Positions 7,994-17,806 are shown, counted from the stretch's first letter. The stretch is 64,000 nucleotides of DNA from Paenibacillus sp. FSL R7-0345 (GCF_038595055.1 NZ_CP152002.1:4570501-4634500), one strand, 5' to 3'. Made by a program: numbers and translations. Notes: generated by a model from the letters alone, not told the origin.

Positions 7994-10900
7994 CTATTCC
8001 TGATTACGTCTGCGTCTGAACACCCGGTTCAGCATAACACCTGCCGCAATCAAGCCCAGCCCTGTCAGATAAATCGGAAGCGGACTGTTCTCACCGGTCT
8101 GCGGCAGCTGGCCGCCAGTGCCCGGATCCGTTACTGTTCCCCTTGGAATACTGTCATCTGTAATATCGATTTCCGGGGTAGTAGTATCCGGGGTACCAGG
8201 GGTACCGCTATCCGGATCACCGCCTCCGAGCGGAATCTCTCCGGCCGGGATATCCACCGGACCTTCACCCGGAGTTCCTGTCTGTCCCGGCGTTGCCGAA
8301 GGTATGATTGCCGGACCGCCAGGAATTTCGTCATCCACTACAATTACACCAGGTACTTCAGTCCCTGGAGGCGGCGTTCCCGGTGTCCCTCCCGGAATTG
8401 CCGGGGACGGAGCCGGAGACGGTGTTACTCCCGGTGAAGCCGATGCAGTAGGTGCAGCTGACTCTGTAGGAACCGGTGATTCCGTTGGCACCGGTGATTC
8501 CGTCGGTGCCGGTGTGACTGTTGCTGACGGAGTTTCGGTCGGCGCAGCCGTCGGTGACGGCGTCGCTGTTGGCGTTACTGTCGGAGTTGGCGTTACTGTC
8601 GGTACCGGTGTAGCTGTCGGCTGCACAGCGGTATTGTATACCGTCAGATTAATACCTGCCACCGAGCCAATGGTCACCGGATATTCCTTAGTATCCAGTA
8701 CATACCCGCTCGGCGCTGCTGTTTCAATCAGGATATAGCTGCCCAGCCAGATGTTATTGAACACTGCACTGCCTGCCGCGTCTGTAGTGCGCGTGTTCAC
8801 CAATACGCGCTCCGGCCCGTTCAGCCGGTACAGCTCGAAAGTCGCGCCAGCTAGTACTTTACCCGTGTTCTGGGCATCCAGCTTGCTGACGGTAAGGGTT
8901 CCCCGCTCCCCGCTGCCTGTGCCCGAACCGCTGGATACGCCGACAATGACCTCTGTCGTAGTATTCTTTTCAACATTAACTACATTATTTCCGGTGAATG
9001 TCGCAGTATTGGTCAGCTTGTCGCCTGTCTTCGCTGCAATCAGCGACTGATATTCCAGGATATAAGCCCTGTCGATGTCACGGGCAAAGCTTAGCTCAAA
9101 GCTCTGTCTGCCGTCATCATCGGCCAGGATCTGCAGTGCATAGTCCACACCCTTAACCAGCTCTGTGCTGCTCTTTGTGATAGTACCGTTTGCAGCTGCG
9201 GTTCCGGCATAGAGATGGAAGGAATCCGGCAGCAGAATCTGGTTAATGCTTGGTGTGTCAATAATTTTGGCATCTCTGACATGAGACTGGCTGCGGTTCA
9301 CCGCAAGGCTCCAGTCGACCTTTTCCCCGCTTTGCAGCCCGCTCTTCAGGACATATTCCCCGCCGTGCGGAATATTTACGGTAGCGGTCAAGTCTTTGGA
9401 TACCTTTTTGTCACCATCCAGCAGATGCGCTGTATTGACTACGGTATTGCCGATCAGCTGACCGGCCAGACTGGTCTTAAAGACAACAACATACGCTTCG
9501 CTAATGCTGTCAGCGAACACGATTCTGAGCTTGCCATCGTTTCCTACGCTGTAGGAATAAGCACTTCCGGCCAGTTCAGCCCCTTGTTTGTAGTCTCCCT
9601 TGGCATCCAGATTCAATTTATAAATCTTCAGTGAATCCGGCACCAGCTTCTGCCCGGCAGTCAGAATATCGGATACGACAGGAGCTGCAACAGCTTTGGA
9701 TGTATAGTTCACGCCTACAGTCCAGGTCAATTCCTTGCTGGAAGCATCGTATACTCCGGTCTTGAATCCGTTGTTCTTCCACTCGGTCCGCGGAATAAAC
9801 TTCCCGTCTGCACTTGTGCTCTGCTTGACGCCTTCAATATCAGTCCAGTCAATCTTGGCTGTGTTAATAAAATCATCCGTGTTGCCGTTCAGCCAGTCAT
9901 TGCTGAATTGGGTAGTATAACTGATTGTGTAGGAACCGGTAATCGAAGTTTTGAATTTCACTTTGAAGCCGGCATTCGGGACAACCGGAGTAGCATATTC
10001 CAGCGTATATGCTGAAGCTTCAAGCACGGTATTGCTGCTGTTCCGCACAACGATTGTTTCCGGAAGCAGCTTCTGGCCGCCCTGAGGGAACAGATCAGTA
10101 ACCACAACATTCTTCATCGGATAGTTGTCGCCGTTCAGCGTGATTTTCCAGTTAGCGGTGTGATCAGAATAATTCGCTCCGGAAAATGTTTTGTAAACAA
10201 TGATCGGTCTTACAAGCTGGGTTGCGGATTGGCTGTACGTGCTGTCTGAAACGGTATTCGTAACCGTATGATCCTTGAATACCCGGCCCACCGCTCCTGT
10301 TTTGTATTCAATCAGGTAGGCGGAGGTGATGCCTCCGGTAAATTGCAGCCTGAAGCCCTGCTTCTTCTCTCCGGTAATGGCCGTTACTGTATAATCGGTG
10401 TTCTCGGTTAAAACAGTTCCCTTAGTGGCCTTTCCGGAGGAATCCAGCGTTACCGGATATACCTTTAGGGATCCCGGCACAAGCTGCTGCGTATCATCAA
10501 ACAAATCATTCAGCACAGCGCTCTGCTGCGGAATATTTTTCAGGTTATAATTGTATTCGATGGCCCAGGTAATCACCTGAATACCCCAATCATAATTTAC
10601 CGCTTTTTTCTTCAGGCTGCCGCCGCGCTCTACGGTAACTGTCGCCGATGCACTGGCCGGATCACGCCCGTCTCCCGTAAAGGTGGCACTGTTCGTATAG
10701 CTCGCTTCATCCCCGGTAATTAACGTAGTATAGACAATCCGGTATGCGCCGTTAATGACCGGATCGGCAAAACGCACGGAAAGCACGCCTCCGGCTACTT
10801 CGGCAGTATACTTCCCGGAATCCACAAGATCACCCTGCAGCACTGTACCGTCAAGCTGTACATTCAGCTGATAAACGGCCAGCGAAGCAGTGTCGTCCAG

Positions 10901-11575
10901 CTTTAGGCCGGCCGGGACAGGATCGGTGACAACTGCATTTTTTACCGGCTCCAGCCTCTTGTTTACATCAACCGTCCAGTCAATCTTGCCGGCATTAAAC
11001 CCGCTGGCTACGCCTGTCTTGGCGATGGTTGAGCCCACCTCAGGCTTGAACGTAACGGTTATGGTCTGCGAGCCGCCGTTAACAGGGAAAATAATCTGTT
11101 CGGTGGTGCTTCCGCTGACTGTCGTACGGTCAAACTTCGTATTCACCCTTAGCGTTCCTTTAACATTGCCGTGATTTTCAATATAGCTGCTAAAGGTCAT
11201 CGTCACTTGATGCGTTGACTTGCTGACAACAAATTCGCCTGCCTGCCCGTCATCCGAGACCAGCGCTCCGCTGATGTCGTTATACAGCTGGAACTGTTCC
11301 GGCAGCTTAAAGGTAAAGGTATCTCCGGCGCTATAGCTGTGTCCGTCTTGAAGCGCCCACGTATAGTCCAGCGTTACATTTGAGTTCACATCATAGACGC
11401 TGTCCGTTACCGTGCTTCCGTCAGGTGCGTATACTGCCATAGACACGCTGGTAATGATGTCTGCCTCTTTTTCGATGGCTCCTGCATTAACCTGTGTAAT
11501 AAACCCGATTCCATTAGCGTACTGCACAAACAGCATAAGAATCACAATAGCCAGACTGAACCTCTTTTTGATCAT
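7994..11575 (-). CDS. LPXTG-anchored surface adhesin with Ig-like repeats and a CnaB/SpaA domain
   Basis: A 1,193-residue secreted protein: signal peptide (1-32, KKRF then a hydrophobic core), then about six repeated 130-150-residue modules with recurring features such as ...WTVDVN/WKITLN..VVTDLFPQGQKLLPETI..Y.L.Y.T, like the collagen-binding-protein fold of Gram-positive adhesins. Residues ~925-1010 are a SpaA/CnaB-type domain (GATFELYRLNG, IETAAPSGYVLD). A Pro/Thr/Ser wall-spanning stretch with repeated PTESPV follows, then LPQTGE (from residue 1157), a hydrophobic helix and RRRRNQE. It would be fixed to peptidoglycan by sortase, which is not in this window. Start ATG follows a G-rich ribosome site; an ATG six codons earlier is less well placed. 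Confidence 0.88.
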   Translation of the reverse strand: MIKKRFSLAIVILMLFVQYANGIGFITQVNAGAIEKEADIITSVSMAVYAPDGSTVTDSVYDVNSNVTLDYTWALQDGHSYSAGDTFTFKLPEQFQLYNDISGALVSDDGQAGEFVVSKSTHQVTMTFSSYIENHGNVKGTLRVNTKFDRTTVSGSTTEQIIFPVNGGSQTITVTFKPEVGSTIAKTGVASGFNAGKIDWTVDVNKRLEPVKNAVVTDPVPAGLKLDDTASLAVYQLNVQLDGTVLQGDLVDSGKYTAEVAGGVLSVRFADPVINGAYRIVYTTLITGDEASYTNSATFTGDGRDPASASATVTVERGGSLKKKAVNYDWGIQVITWAIEYNYNLKNIPQQSAVLNDLFDDTQQLVPGSLKVYPVTLDSSGKATKGTVLTENTDYTVTAITGEKKQGFRLQFTGGITSAYLIEYKTGAVGRVFKDHTVTNTVSDSTYSQSATQLVRPIIVYKTFSGANYSDHTANWKITLNGDNYPMKNVVVTDLFPQGGQKLLPETIVVRNSSNTVLEASAYTLEYATPVVPNAGFKVKFKTSITGSYTISYTTQFSNDWLNGNTDDFINTAKIDWTDIEGVKQSTSADGKFIPRTEWKNNGFKTGVYDASSKELTWTVGVNYTSKAVAAPVVSDILTAGQKLVPDSLKIYKLNLDAKGDYKQGAELAGSAYSYSVGNDGKLRIVFADSISEAYVVVFKTSLAGQLIGNTVVNTAHLLDGDKKVSKDLTATVNIPHGGEYVLKSGLQSGEKVDWSLAVNRSQSHVRDAKIIDTPSINQILLPDSFHLYAGTAAANGTITKSSTELVKGVDYALQILADDDGRQSFELSFARDIDRAYILEYQSLIAAKTGDKLTNTATFTGNNVVNVEKNTTTEVIVGVSSGSGTGSGERGTLTVSKLDAQNTGKVLAGATFELYRLNGPERVLVNTRTTDAAGSAVFNNIWLGSYILIETAAPSGYVLDTKEYPVTIGSVAGINLTVYNTAVQPTATPVPTVTPTPTVTPTATPSPTAAPTETPSATVTPAPTESPVPTESPVPTESAAPTASASPGVTPSPAPSPAIPGGTPGTPPPGTEVPGVIVVDDEIPGGPAIIPSATPGQTGTPGEGPVDIPAGEIPLGGGDPDSGTPGTPDTTTPEIDITDDSIPRGTVTDPGTGGQLPQTGENSPLPIYLTGLGLIAAGVMLNRVFRRRRNQE

Positions 11576-11861
11576 TCCCCGGTAGCCCCCCAATCCTGAT
11601 ATTCGTTTCAGCTCTCACCAAGGCTTCTGTTCAAGATGGCGCCGAACCTGCTGGTAATGGCACACTCCGCCCCAAGTCCAGTTATGTAATTCGGTCGCAA
11701 AGCGTCCACCTTATGTAAACTTGCAGAATTCCTTCCTTTTCTGGTCAGAGTGAGCGTTATATACTTATATCACCTAAGTATAGAAGCTTAGAATCAGATT
11801 CATGTTTAAAATCAGAATATTTATTTTAAAAAGCAGGCTTTATCAAAAGGGAGAGAAACTC
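11576..11861. other. Divergent non-coding spacer
   Basis: A 286-bp gap between the surface-protein gene and the YwaF-like gene. Several short complementary stretches occur (for example GGTGGACGC against GCGACC on the minus strand), suggesting a structured leader for the surface protein, but they match no riboswitch consensus I know. No ORF is supported. Confidence 0.35.
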
Positions 11862-12620
11862 GTGGATCTGATAAGCTTTTTTGCACGGCAGCGTGAGACC
11901 GATTTCATCATGTTCTCGGCGCCGCATTTCATTGCTCTGGCAATAGCTGCAGGACTCTGTCTGCTGCTGTTTGCCGCAAGGTTTGCCCTGCGGACCCGCC
12001 CGGTTCTGCGGAATTCGGTCCGCTGGCTGCTGATTATTGTGCTGCTGGCTTCAGAAGGCGGGCTGCATGTGTGGTATTTGTCCCATGATATCTGGACCAG
12101 CCGCAATTCACTGCCGCTGGAGCTCTGCGGAATTACGCTCCTGCTGTCAGCGGTCATGCTGCTCACCCGCAGCCGGCTGCTCTACTCTTTTCTCTATTTT
12201 GCCGGGATCGGCGGAGCCTGTATCGCTCTCCTGACACCTAATCTGGTCTACCCCTTTCCGCATTTCCGCTTTCTGCTGTTTTTTACCGCACATATTGCGA
12301 TTGTACTGGCTTCCCTGTTCATGACCTGGGCTTACGGATTCCGTCCTGTCTGGCGTTCTCTGCTGTTCACCATGCTCTGCCTCAACCTGATCGCCGTTAT
12401 AGTGTTTGGACTCGACAAGCTGCTTGATGCCAACTACATGTTCCTGGCCCATAAGCCAAGCACCTTCTCCGTCCTTGAATACTTCGGCCCTTATCCGTAC
12501 TACCTGCTTGTAGAAGAGGCCTTTGCCTTTATCATCTTCCTGCTGATGTTCCTCATTTTCTTCAAGCTGCCGGAGATGATCAGAAGCCGCCGGAATACCT
12601 CCCGAAGCAGAAATTTATAA
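11862..12620 (+). CDS. YwaF / TIGR02206-family membrane protein
   Basis: A 252-residue protein with seven probable transmembrane helices and charged short loops. The central motif LPLELCGITLL and the later ...YYLLVEEAFAF are typical of this family of unknown function. The start is the GTG at 11862, eight bases after GGGAG, followed by DLISFFARQRET; an in-frame ORF extends 20 codons upstream but has no ribosome site. It stands as a single gene before a strong terminator. Confidence 0.8.
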   Translation: MDLISFFARQRETDFIMFSAPHFIALAIAAGLCLLLFAARFALRTRPVLRNSVRWLLIIVLLASEGGLHVWYLSHDIWTSRNSLPLELCGITLLLSAVMLLTRSRLLYSFLYFAGIGGACIALLTPNLVYPFPHFRFLLFFTAHIAIVLASLFMTWAYGFRPVWRSLLFTMLCLNLIAVIVFGLDKLLDANYMFLAHKPSTFSVLEYFGPYPYYLLVEEAFAFIIFLLMFLIFFKLPEMIRSRRNTSRSRNL

Positions 12621-12631
12621 GCTTGTACGTC

Positions 12632-12671
12632 AAAAAAGCACCACGCCGGAATAACCGGCATGGTGCTTTTT
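12632..12671. terminator. Bidirectional terminator
   Basis: AAAAAAGCACCA.GCCGG and CCGG..TGGTGCTTTTT form a stem with A/T tracts on both sides, between two convergent genes (YwaF-like and ppiB). Confidence 0.85.
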
Positions 12672-12709
12672 AATGATCCGAAAAGGGCCTCGCCCTCATC
12701 CGGAATGAA

Positions 12710-13141
12710 TTAAGCTTCGATGATTTCGACCGAAGTCATTTTGTCGCGTCCCTGGAAGGTGTCAACCAGCTCCATGCCTTGGACAACCTTACCGAATACA
12801 GTGTGGACTCCGTCAAGGTGCGGCTGCGGTGCATAGCAGATGTAGAACTGGCTTCCGCCTGTGTTTCTGCCGGCATGTGCCATTGCCAGGGTTCCGCGCT
12901 CATGCTTGTTCGGGTTGATCTCGCAGTTGATGGTGTAACCAGGACCGCCTGTGCCTGTTCCGTTCGGACAGCCGCCCTGTGCTACGAAGCCAGGGATGAC
13001 ACGGTGAAATACCAGACCGTTGTAGAAACCGTCGTTAGCCAGCTTCTCGAAGTTAGCTACAGTATTAGGAGCATCGTTTTCAAACAGGTCGATCAGCACT
13101 ACGCCGCCGTTTTCGAGTGTAACTTTCGCTTGCTTTGCCAT
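12710..13141 (-). CDS. ppiB: Peptidyl-prolyl cis-trans isomerase (cyclophilin)
   Basis: A 143-residue cytoplasmic cyclophilin that speeds proline isomerisation in folding proteins. Active-site residues are visible in NGLVFHRVIPGFVAQGG (Arg/Phe), GTLAMAHAGRNTGGSQFYI and HTVFGKVVQG, all in family order; length is normal. An AAAGGGG ribosome site precedes the ATG. It lies just downstream of lysA on the same strand, the same neighbourhood as in Bacillus subtilis, and has its own gap and the lysA terminator before it. Confidence 0.95.
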   Translation of the reverse strand: MAKQAKVTLENGGVVLIDLFENDAPNTVANFEKLANDGFYNGLVFHRVIPGFVAQGGCPNGTGTGGPGYTINCEINPNKHERGTLAMAHAGRNTGGSQFYICYAPQPHLDGVHTVFGKVVQGMELVDTFQGRDKMTSVEIIEA

Positions 13142-13204
13142 ATGTAAATGACCCCTTTCAAATTTTCAGATATAGAACACGTTTATTAGTTTACTATGAA
13201 ACTC

Positions 13205-13248
13205 CGTACAAAGCAAAAGCAAAGCAAGCGGGAGGGTTTCCCGCTTGC
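13205..13248 (-). terminator. Terminator of lysA
   Basis: On the minus strand GCAAGCGGGA pairs with TCCCGCTTGC and is followed by TTTGCTTTTGCTTTG. It lies 45 bp beyond the lysA stop, ahead of ppiB. Confidence 0.75.
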
Positions 13249-13293
13249 TCAGCAAACGTACATAGCCTGAAGGCCTCTCAAGGAGCACCTGAT

Positions 13294-14628
13294 TTATTTC
13301 GTTACAGCATTCTTTGCAATGCGCTCTGGTACAATATCGTTAGCTACAATGTCACCATGACTCTCACGGCGCACAACTACATCGCTCTGGCCGTTCTGTA
13401 CAAAGACTACTGCCGGACGGCGGATCCGGTTGTAATTGCTGGCCATCGAATAGTTGTAGGCTCCTGTGCAGGCAACAGCTAGCAGATCCCCGCTGTTAAC
13501 GGCCGGAAGCTCTACATCCCAGATCAGCATGTCGCCGCTCTCGCAGCATTTGCCGGCGATGGAAACCGTTTCTTCGTTAGCTTCTGTAGCCCGGTTAGCC
13601 AGCAGCGCCTCGTATTTGGATTCGTAAAGCGCCGGACGCGGATTGTCTGTCATACCGCCGTCAACGGCTACATATTTGCGTACACCCGGAATTTCCTTGT
13701 TTGTGCCCACTGTGTACAGCGTAGTCCCGGCATCGCCGACGATGCTGCGGCCCGGTTCCACCCAGATCTGCGGCAGGGAGCTGCCGATTCCGCTGAAATG
13801 CGTCTTCACGGCATCTGTGATGGCAGCAACATATTCCGATACGAGCAGCGGCGTGTCACCGTCCACATAACGGATACCAAAGCCGCCGCCGAGATTGACG
13901 ACAGGGAAATCAATGTTCAGCTCTTCCTTCACCTTGCGGGTGAAATCGGCAATCCGTTCAACTGCCAGCTGGAAGCCTTCGGTTTCAAAGATCTGTGAGC
14001 CGATATGCGAATGAACGCCCAGTAATTGCAGATTGGCTTTGTCCGCCGCCTGCTGTACGGCAGCATAAGCGGAGCCGTTGCCGATATCGAAGCCGAACTT
14101 GGAATCAGTCTGGCCGGTAGAAGCATAGGCATGGTGTGCATGGGCTTCTACGCCTGGCGTTACGCGCAGCAGCACATTCACAGTCACTTCCTTGCTGGCG
14201 GCAATAGCCTGCAGTAGGCTCAGTTCAACCAGGTTATCGACTACGAAGCAGCCGATTCCCGCATCAATTGCCATTTCAATCTCGTCCGGCGTCTTGTTGT
14301 TACCGTGGAAGTGAATGCGCTCAGCCGGGAATCCGGCCTGGAGTGCTGTGTACAGCTCCCCGTCAGATACTACGTCCAGTGACAGCCCTTCTTCATCAAC
14401 CAGCCGGCACATAGCCATGATCGAGAACGCCTTGCTCGCATAAGCAACCTGGAAGCCCAGACCGGATGCTCTGAAGGCATCCATGTACTCGCGGCAGCGC
14501 TGACGGATCAATTGCTCGTCCATTATATATAGCGGGGTACCATATTCCGCCTTCAGTTCGGTCACATCACATCCGCCGATTTCCAGATGTCCTGCATCAT
14601 TAATCCGGCTCGTCCCGTGTAAAAACAT
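13294..14628 (-). CDS. lysA: Diaminopimelate decarboxylase
   Basis: A 444-residue PLP enzyme that makes L-lysine from meso-diaminopimelate, the last lysine step. An alanine-racemase-like barrel carries the PLP lysine in VAYASKAFS (K66), then HFHGNNKT, a glycine-rich phosphate site (GGGFGIRY) and the C-terminal active-site motif CCESGD with GAYNYSMASNYN. The ATG at 14628 follows TTGGAGGA with eight-base spacing; the in-frame ATG five codons upstream lacks one. It follows spoVAF, the order seen in B. subtilis. The 198-bp leader shows no lysine riboswitch or T-box. Confidence 0.96.
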   Translation of the reverse strand: MFLHGTSRINDAGHLEIGGCDVTELKAEYGTPLYIMDEQLIRQRCREYMDAFRASGLGFQVAYASKAFSIMAMCRLVDEEGLSLDVVSDGELYTALQAGFPAERIHFHGNNKTPDEIEMAIDAGIGCFVVDNLVELSLLQAIAASKEVTVNVLLRVTPGVEAHAHHAYASTGQTDSKFGFDIGNGSAYAAVQQAADKANLQLLGVHSHIGSQIFETEGFQLAVERIADFTRKVKEELNIDFPVVNLGGGFGIRYVDGDTPLLVSEYVAAITDAVKTHFSGIGSSLPQIWVEPGRSIVGDAGTTLYTVGTNKEIPGVRKYVAVDGGMTDNPRPALYESKYEALLANRATEANEETVSIAGKCCESGDMLIWDVELPAVNSGDLLAVACTGAYNYSMASNYNRIRRPAVVFVQNGQSDVVVRRESHGDIVANDIVPERIAKNAVTK

Positions 14629-14826
14629 TGTCCAGTCCTCCAATTTCCGTGGAACGTCTTGATTCCACCCTGTCTATTGTATGATTTTAAGCCCCGCAGA
14701 GTTCCATAATCAGGCTTCAGGCTGAAACCCGGACTTCACAGGGGCTATTTAGTGTATTCAGTATAACAGACAGTGGGAACTTCATAGAATGGACTAATTT
14801 GCAGTTGATTTGTATTTTTTGTACGG

Positions 14827-17310
14827 CTACTTTTCATTCTCCTGAACAGGCGGCATCCTTGTGTTATCGCGTGTTTTGTTAAAAGACGGCCTTGCTTTGG
14901 AGCTAAGCACCGGCTGCCGCACCAGAATGGCCCCCATCGCCTTTGCATTAAATGGTATAAACGGCCACAAATATGAGGAGTTATAGGACCGGTGCGTAGT
15001 CAGCAGTATGACAAGAAGCGTTGACCCGATCATAAAGCCCTGCACCTGGAAAGCGGCCACAGCAAGCAGCAGCGCAAGCCTGACAATCCGGTTGGCGAGT
15101 CCGAGCTCATAGCTCGGGGTTGCGAACATCCCGATTGAGGCAACCGCCATATACAGTACGACCTCGTTCACAAAAAGCCCGGTCTGCACAGCAATGTCTC
15201 CGACCAGTATCGCGGCAATCAGACCCATCGCCGAGCCCAGCGGTGTCGGTGTATGCACGGCGGCCATACGCAGCAGATCGACCCCCAGCTCAACGATCAG
15301 AAACTGGGCCAAAATCGGGATTTTCGCCATTTTCTGCGGGCCGATGAACTCCAGCATGGCCGGCTTGAGCTCGGGATGGATAACCATCAGCATCCACAGC
15401 GGGAGCAGAAACATGGAGGCGAACACGCCGATAAACCGCACCCAGCGCAGATAGGTGCCCATGAACGGGGTCTGCCTGTTCTCCTCGGCATGCTGGCAGA
15501 GATCAAAAAACGTCGTCGGCAGGACAATAACGCTCGGCGAAGTATCCACAAAAATGACAACCCGGCCTTCCAGCAGGTGCGAAGCCACGGTATCAGGGCG
15601 TTCTGAATACCGGACAAGCGGATACGGATTCCAGCCTCTGCCGACAATCGCCTCCTCCAGCTGTTTGTCCGCCAGCGGAATACCGTCAATATCAATGCTT
15701 TTGATTTTGTCGGTAACGGCCTGTACCTGTGTCTTGTCCACAATATCATCAATATAGGCTACACAGACATCAGTCCGCGTCCGCCGGCCGACCTGGTGCA
15801 TCTCATATTTCAATCCGGGATCGCGGAGCCTTCTGCGTACCAGTGCTACATTGCTTAGCAGTGTTTCGGTAAACCCGTCACGGGCTCCGCGCACCACCCG
15901 CTCAATTGAGGGCTCATCCGGGCCGCGTGCCGGATAGGCACGGGTGTCCATGATGATAACCTGGTCTTCACCCTCAATAAAGAATACACTCATCCCCGAG
16001 AGCACTTTATTGATGCTCTCGCTCAGCAGCTCGCCTTTTTCCACCTGAATATGAGGGATGTATTCGGTCATAAAGCTGCTTAGCGCACCAGTCGATACCT
16101 CATCAGGGGTCAGATAGGTCAGCCTCTTCAGGATTTCGTCAATGATCGTATCCTTGGCGAATCCGCTGATGCACAGCAGCGCCGCTTTACGGCCCCCAAA
16201 GGTCATTTCGCGGAAAACGATATCAAAGGAGGACCCCAGTCCTAACACTTCTGTCAGCGTCTTCTTCGTGTCCTCCAGACGCTCGGGAATTTTATCATTC
16301 CCCTGCCAGTAGATAATGGATTGCTCCAGCGAATCTGAACGCTCTGAATCGCGCTTTTTTTGCAGCGGATCATCCTTTTTCTCCTGCGGCTCTGCTGCCT
16401 GCTTCCGCGGCTTCTTCGCCTTTTCCCCGGCCTGACTCTGCCTTTTATCCGCCTTCATCCCCTGCTCCGCTTCAGACTCCCCGTCCTCGTCCTCCTCATC
16501 CGGTTCCTCACCGAACAGTCTGGCGAAAAAGCCTTTCTTCCCGCTTTCAGGCTCCTCTGTACCGAGTTCACTGGAGATCTCGGAATCCTGCGGGCCGGAG
16601 TCTTCGGTTTCCTGTTGACCATTGGCAGCAGCAGCATCCTGACTATTCGAAGCTTCAGCATCCTGATTACCGGAGTTTCCGGAATCCTGTGTGCTAGATC
16701 CGGCTGTGCCGGATGCTTCTGCCGGGTCACTTTCATCGCCGAACAGCGTAGACAAAAAGCCTTTTAGTCCGCCGCCTTTCTCCTCCGTATCCGCAGGTTC
16801 ATTTGATTCGTCTGATCCCTCTGATTCCCCGGACTCTTCTGTGTCCTCCTGCTGCTGTGCATCCTGCGGCTCCCCGCCGCCGTTATCCGCAGCTCCGGTA
16901 TCACCAGCACCGGAAACAGCCTGCGTCTCTGTATCCTCTGCCTTAGCCCCCTCCTGATCCGGCGTGCCTGCTCCGTCAGAGGGCTGCAGATCATGGCCGC
17001 TATACCCTGTCACACCAGCGTCCACACCGATATCGGCCTGCTTGCTGTTCTCCGCGTCTGCCGTCCCTTCAGCCGGCCCTCCGCTGCTGTCCGCATAGCT
17101 GGGATGAACATCCCTGCCGCTCTCTTCTCCGCCGCTTTCAGCTGCAGACGGTCCGGCTCCGGCTTGCGGAAACGACTGCCCCTGCTTAAGCAGAGCGCCA
17201 AGCTCATCTGATGACTCGGACTTATCATCCGGCCGTCCCTTAGTCCCGGAAGCAGCAGCCTTTATTTGCTCAGACTTCACCTGATCCCCGCTGTGAATAT
17301 ACCTCGCCAC
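14827..17310 (-). CDS. spoVAF: SpoVAF, GerA-family spore membrane protein with a ~325-residue disordered N-terminus
   Basis: An 827-residue protein. From about residue 330 it is a complete GerA-family subunit (SIIYWQGNDKIPERLEDTK, RYSERPDTVASHLLEGRVVIFVDTSP, then about five transmembrane helices). Known SpoVAF is roughly 490 residues, so residues 1-325 are extra: acidic, rich in Gly/Ser/Asp/Glu/Gln, with two copies of a short motif KGF(L/F)xxLFG(D/E)E at ~183 and ~259, then a basic stretch (~296-322). GTG start after AGGGGGT. It sits 70 bp after spoVAB and before lysA, which supports spoVAF rather than a nutrient receptor subunit. Expected in the forespore inner membrane, aiding germination. 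Confidence 0.85.
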   Translation of the reverse strand: MARYIHSGDQVKSEQIKAAASGTKGRPDDKSESSDELGALLKQGQSFPQAGAGPSAAESGGEESGRDVHPSYADSSGGPAEGTADAENSKQADIGVDAGVTGYSGHDLQPSDGAGTPDQEGAKAEDTETQAVSGAGDTGAADNGGGEPQDAQQQEDTEESGESEGSDESNEPADTEEKGGGLKGFLSTLFGDESDPAEASGTAGSSTQDSGNSGNQDAEASNSQDAAAANGQQETEDSGPQDSEISSELGTEEPESGKKGFFARLFGEEPDEEDEDGESEAEQGMKADKRQSQAGEKAKKPRKQAAEPQEKKDDPLQKKRDSERSDSLEQSIIYWQGNDKIPERLEDTKKTLTEVLGLGSSFDIVFREMTFGGRKAALLCISGFAKDTIIDEILKRLTYLTPDEVSTGALSSFMTEYIPHIQVEKGELLSESINKVLSGMSVFFIEGEDQVIIMDTRAYPARGPDEPSIERVVRGARDGFTETLLSNVALVRRRLRDPGLKYEMHQVGRRTRTDVCVAYIDDIVDKTQVQAVTDKIKSIDIDGIPLADKQLEEAIVGRGWNPYPLVRYSERPDTVASHLLEGRVVIFVDTSPSVIVLPTTFFDLCQHAEENRQTPFMGTYLRWVRFIGVFASMFLLPLWMLMVIHPELKPAMLEFIGPQKMAKIPILAQFLIVELGVDLLRMAAVHTPTPLGSAMGLIAAILVGDIAVQTGLFVNEVVLYMAVASIGMFATPSYELGLANRIVRLALLLAVAAFQVQGFMIGSTLLVILLTTHRSYNSSYLWPFIPFNAKAMGAILVRQPVLSSKARPSFNKTRDNTRMPPVQENEK

Positions 17311-17380
17311 TTCATTACCCCCTAATGTTCAATATGCCTTTAGACCTTCAAAGACCTTCCCAGTTCTATCAGCAGCCCGC

Positions 17381-17806
17381 TTAACGCTGGTACACAAACC
17401 AGTCGAACAATGAGCCCGCAACCTTCCCGCAGACCATCGCCATCAGCAGGCCAAACAGATAATGCGTCATATGCAGCCGTTTAGCCAGAATGGGCAGCAC
17501 GTTCAGAACTTCCGTCAGGGCAGCAGCCAGCATGCCGACAAAAACCCCGTCAAGCAGGCCCACTCCCAGCTCAGCCAGCGGACCGGCCGCTATTTTCCAG
17601 TTCCAGAAATCACTAACCGTTCCAAGCAGCGAGCCCCCGACCATCGCTCCCTCATACCAGTGCACCTTATCGTAGGATGAAGTCAGCTGGGCAAGGCGCG
17701 GTACCATATCGAGTACGATAAAAAGAGCAATGACCCCACCGCCTACGGCAATTCCGGCCGCCACCCCAAGCAGCAGATGAAGGCCAAGGGAGAGCGGCGC
17801 GGTCAT
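17381..17806 (-). CDS. spoVAB: Stage V sporulation protein AB
   Basis: A 141-residue membrane protein with about four to five helices (GLHLLLGVAAGIAVGGG, LIVLDMVPRLAQLT-like second helix, GLLDGVFVGMLAAALTEVL). The stretch ending in LNVLPILAKRL is characteristic of SpoVAB, part of the SpoVA channel set that moves dipicolinic acid into the spore. Its ATG overlaps the spoVAA stop as ATGA, so the two are translationally coupled. spoVAC, spoVAD and spoVAE, which normally follow, are not here; spoVAF comes next. Confidence 0.88.
   Translation of the reverse strand: MTAPLSLGLHLLLGVAAGIAVGGGVIALFIVLDMVPRLAQLTSSYDKVHWYEGAMVGGSLLGTVSDFWNWKIAAGPLAELGVGLLDGVFVGMLAAALTEVLNVLPILAKRLHMTHYLFGLLMAMVCGKVAGSLFDWFVYQR

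Noticed and set aside
11576..11861. c-di-GMP, cobalamin or T-box leader for the surface-protein gene
   Set aside because: Some stems exist but conserved core motifs of these classes are missing.
14629..14826. Lysine riboswitch or T-box upstream of lysA
   Set aside because: No L-box core and no T-box sequence (TGGNACC) could be found.
14827..17310. Nutrient-receptor GerA subunit
   Set aside because: It lies with spoVAA, spoVAB and lysA in the known spoVAF position and has no GerB or GerC partners.
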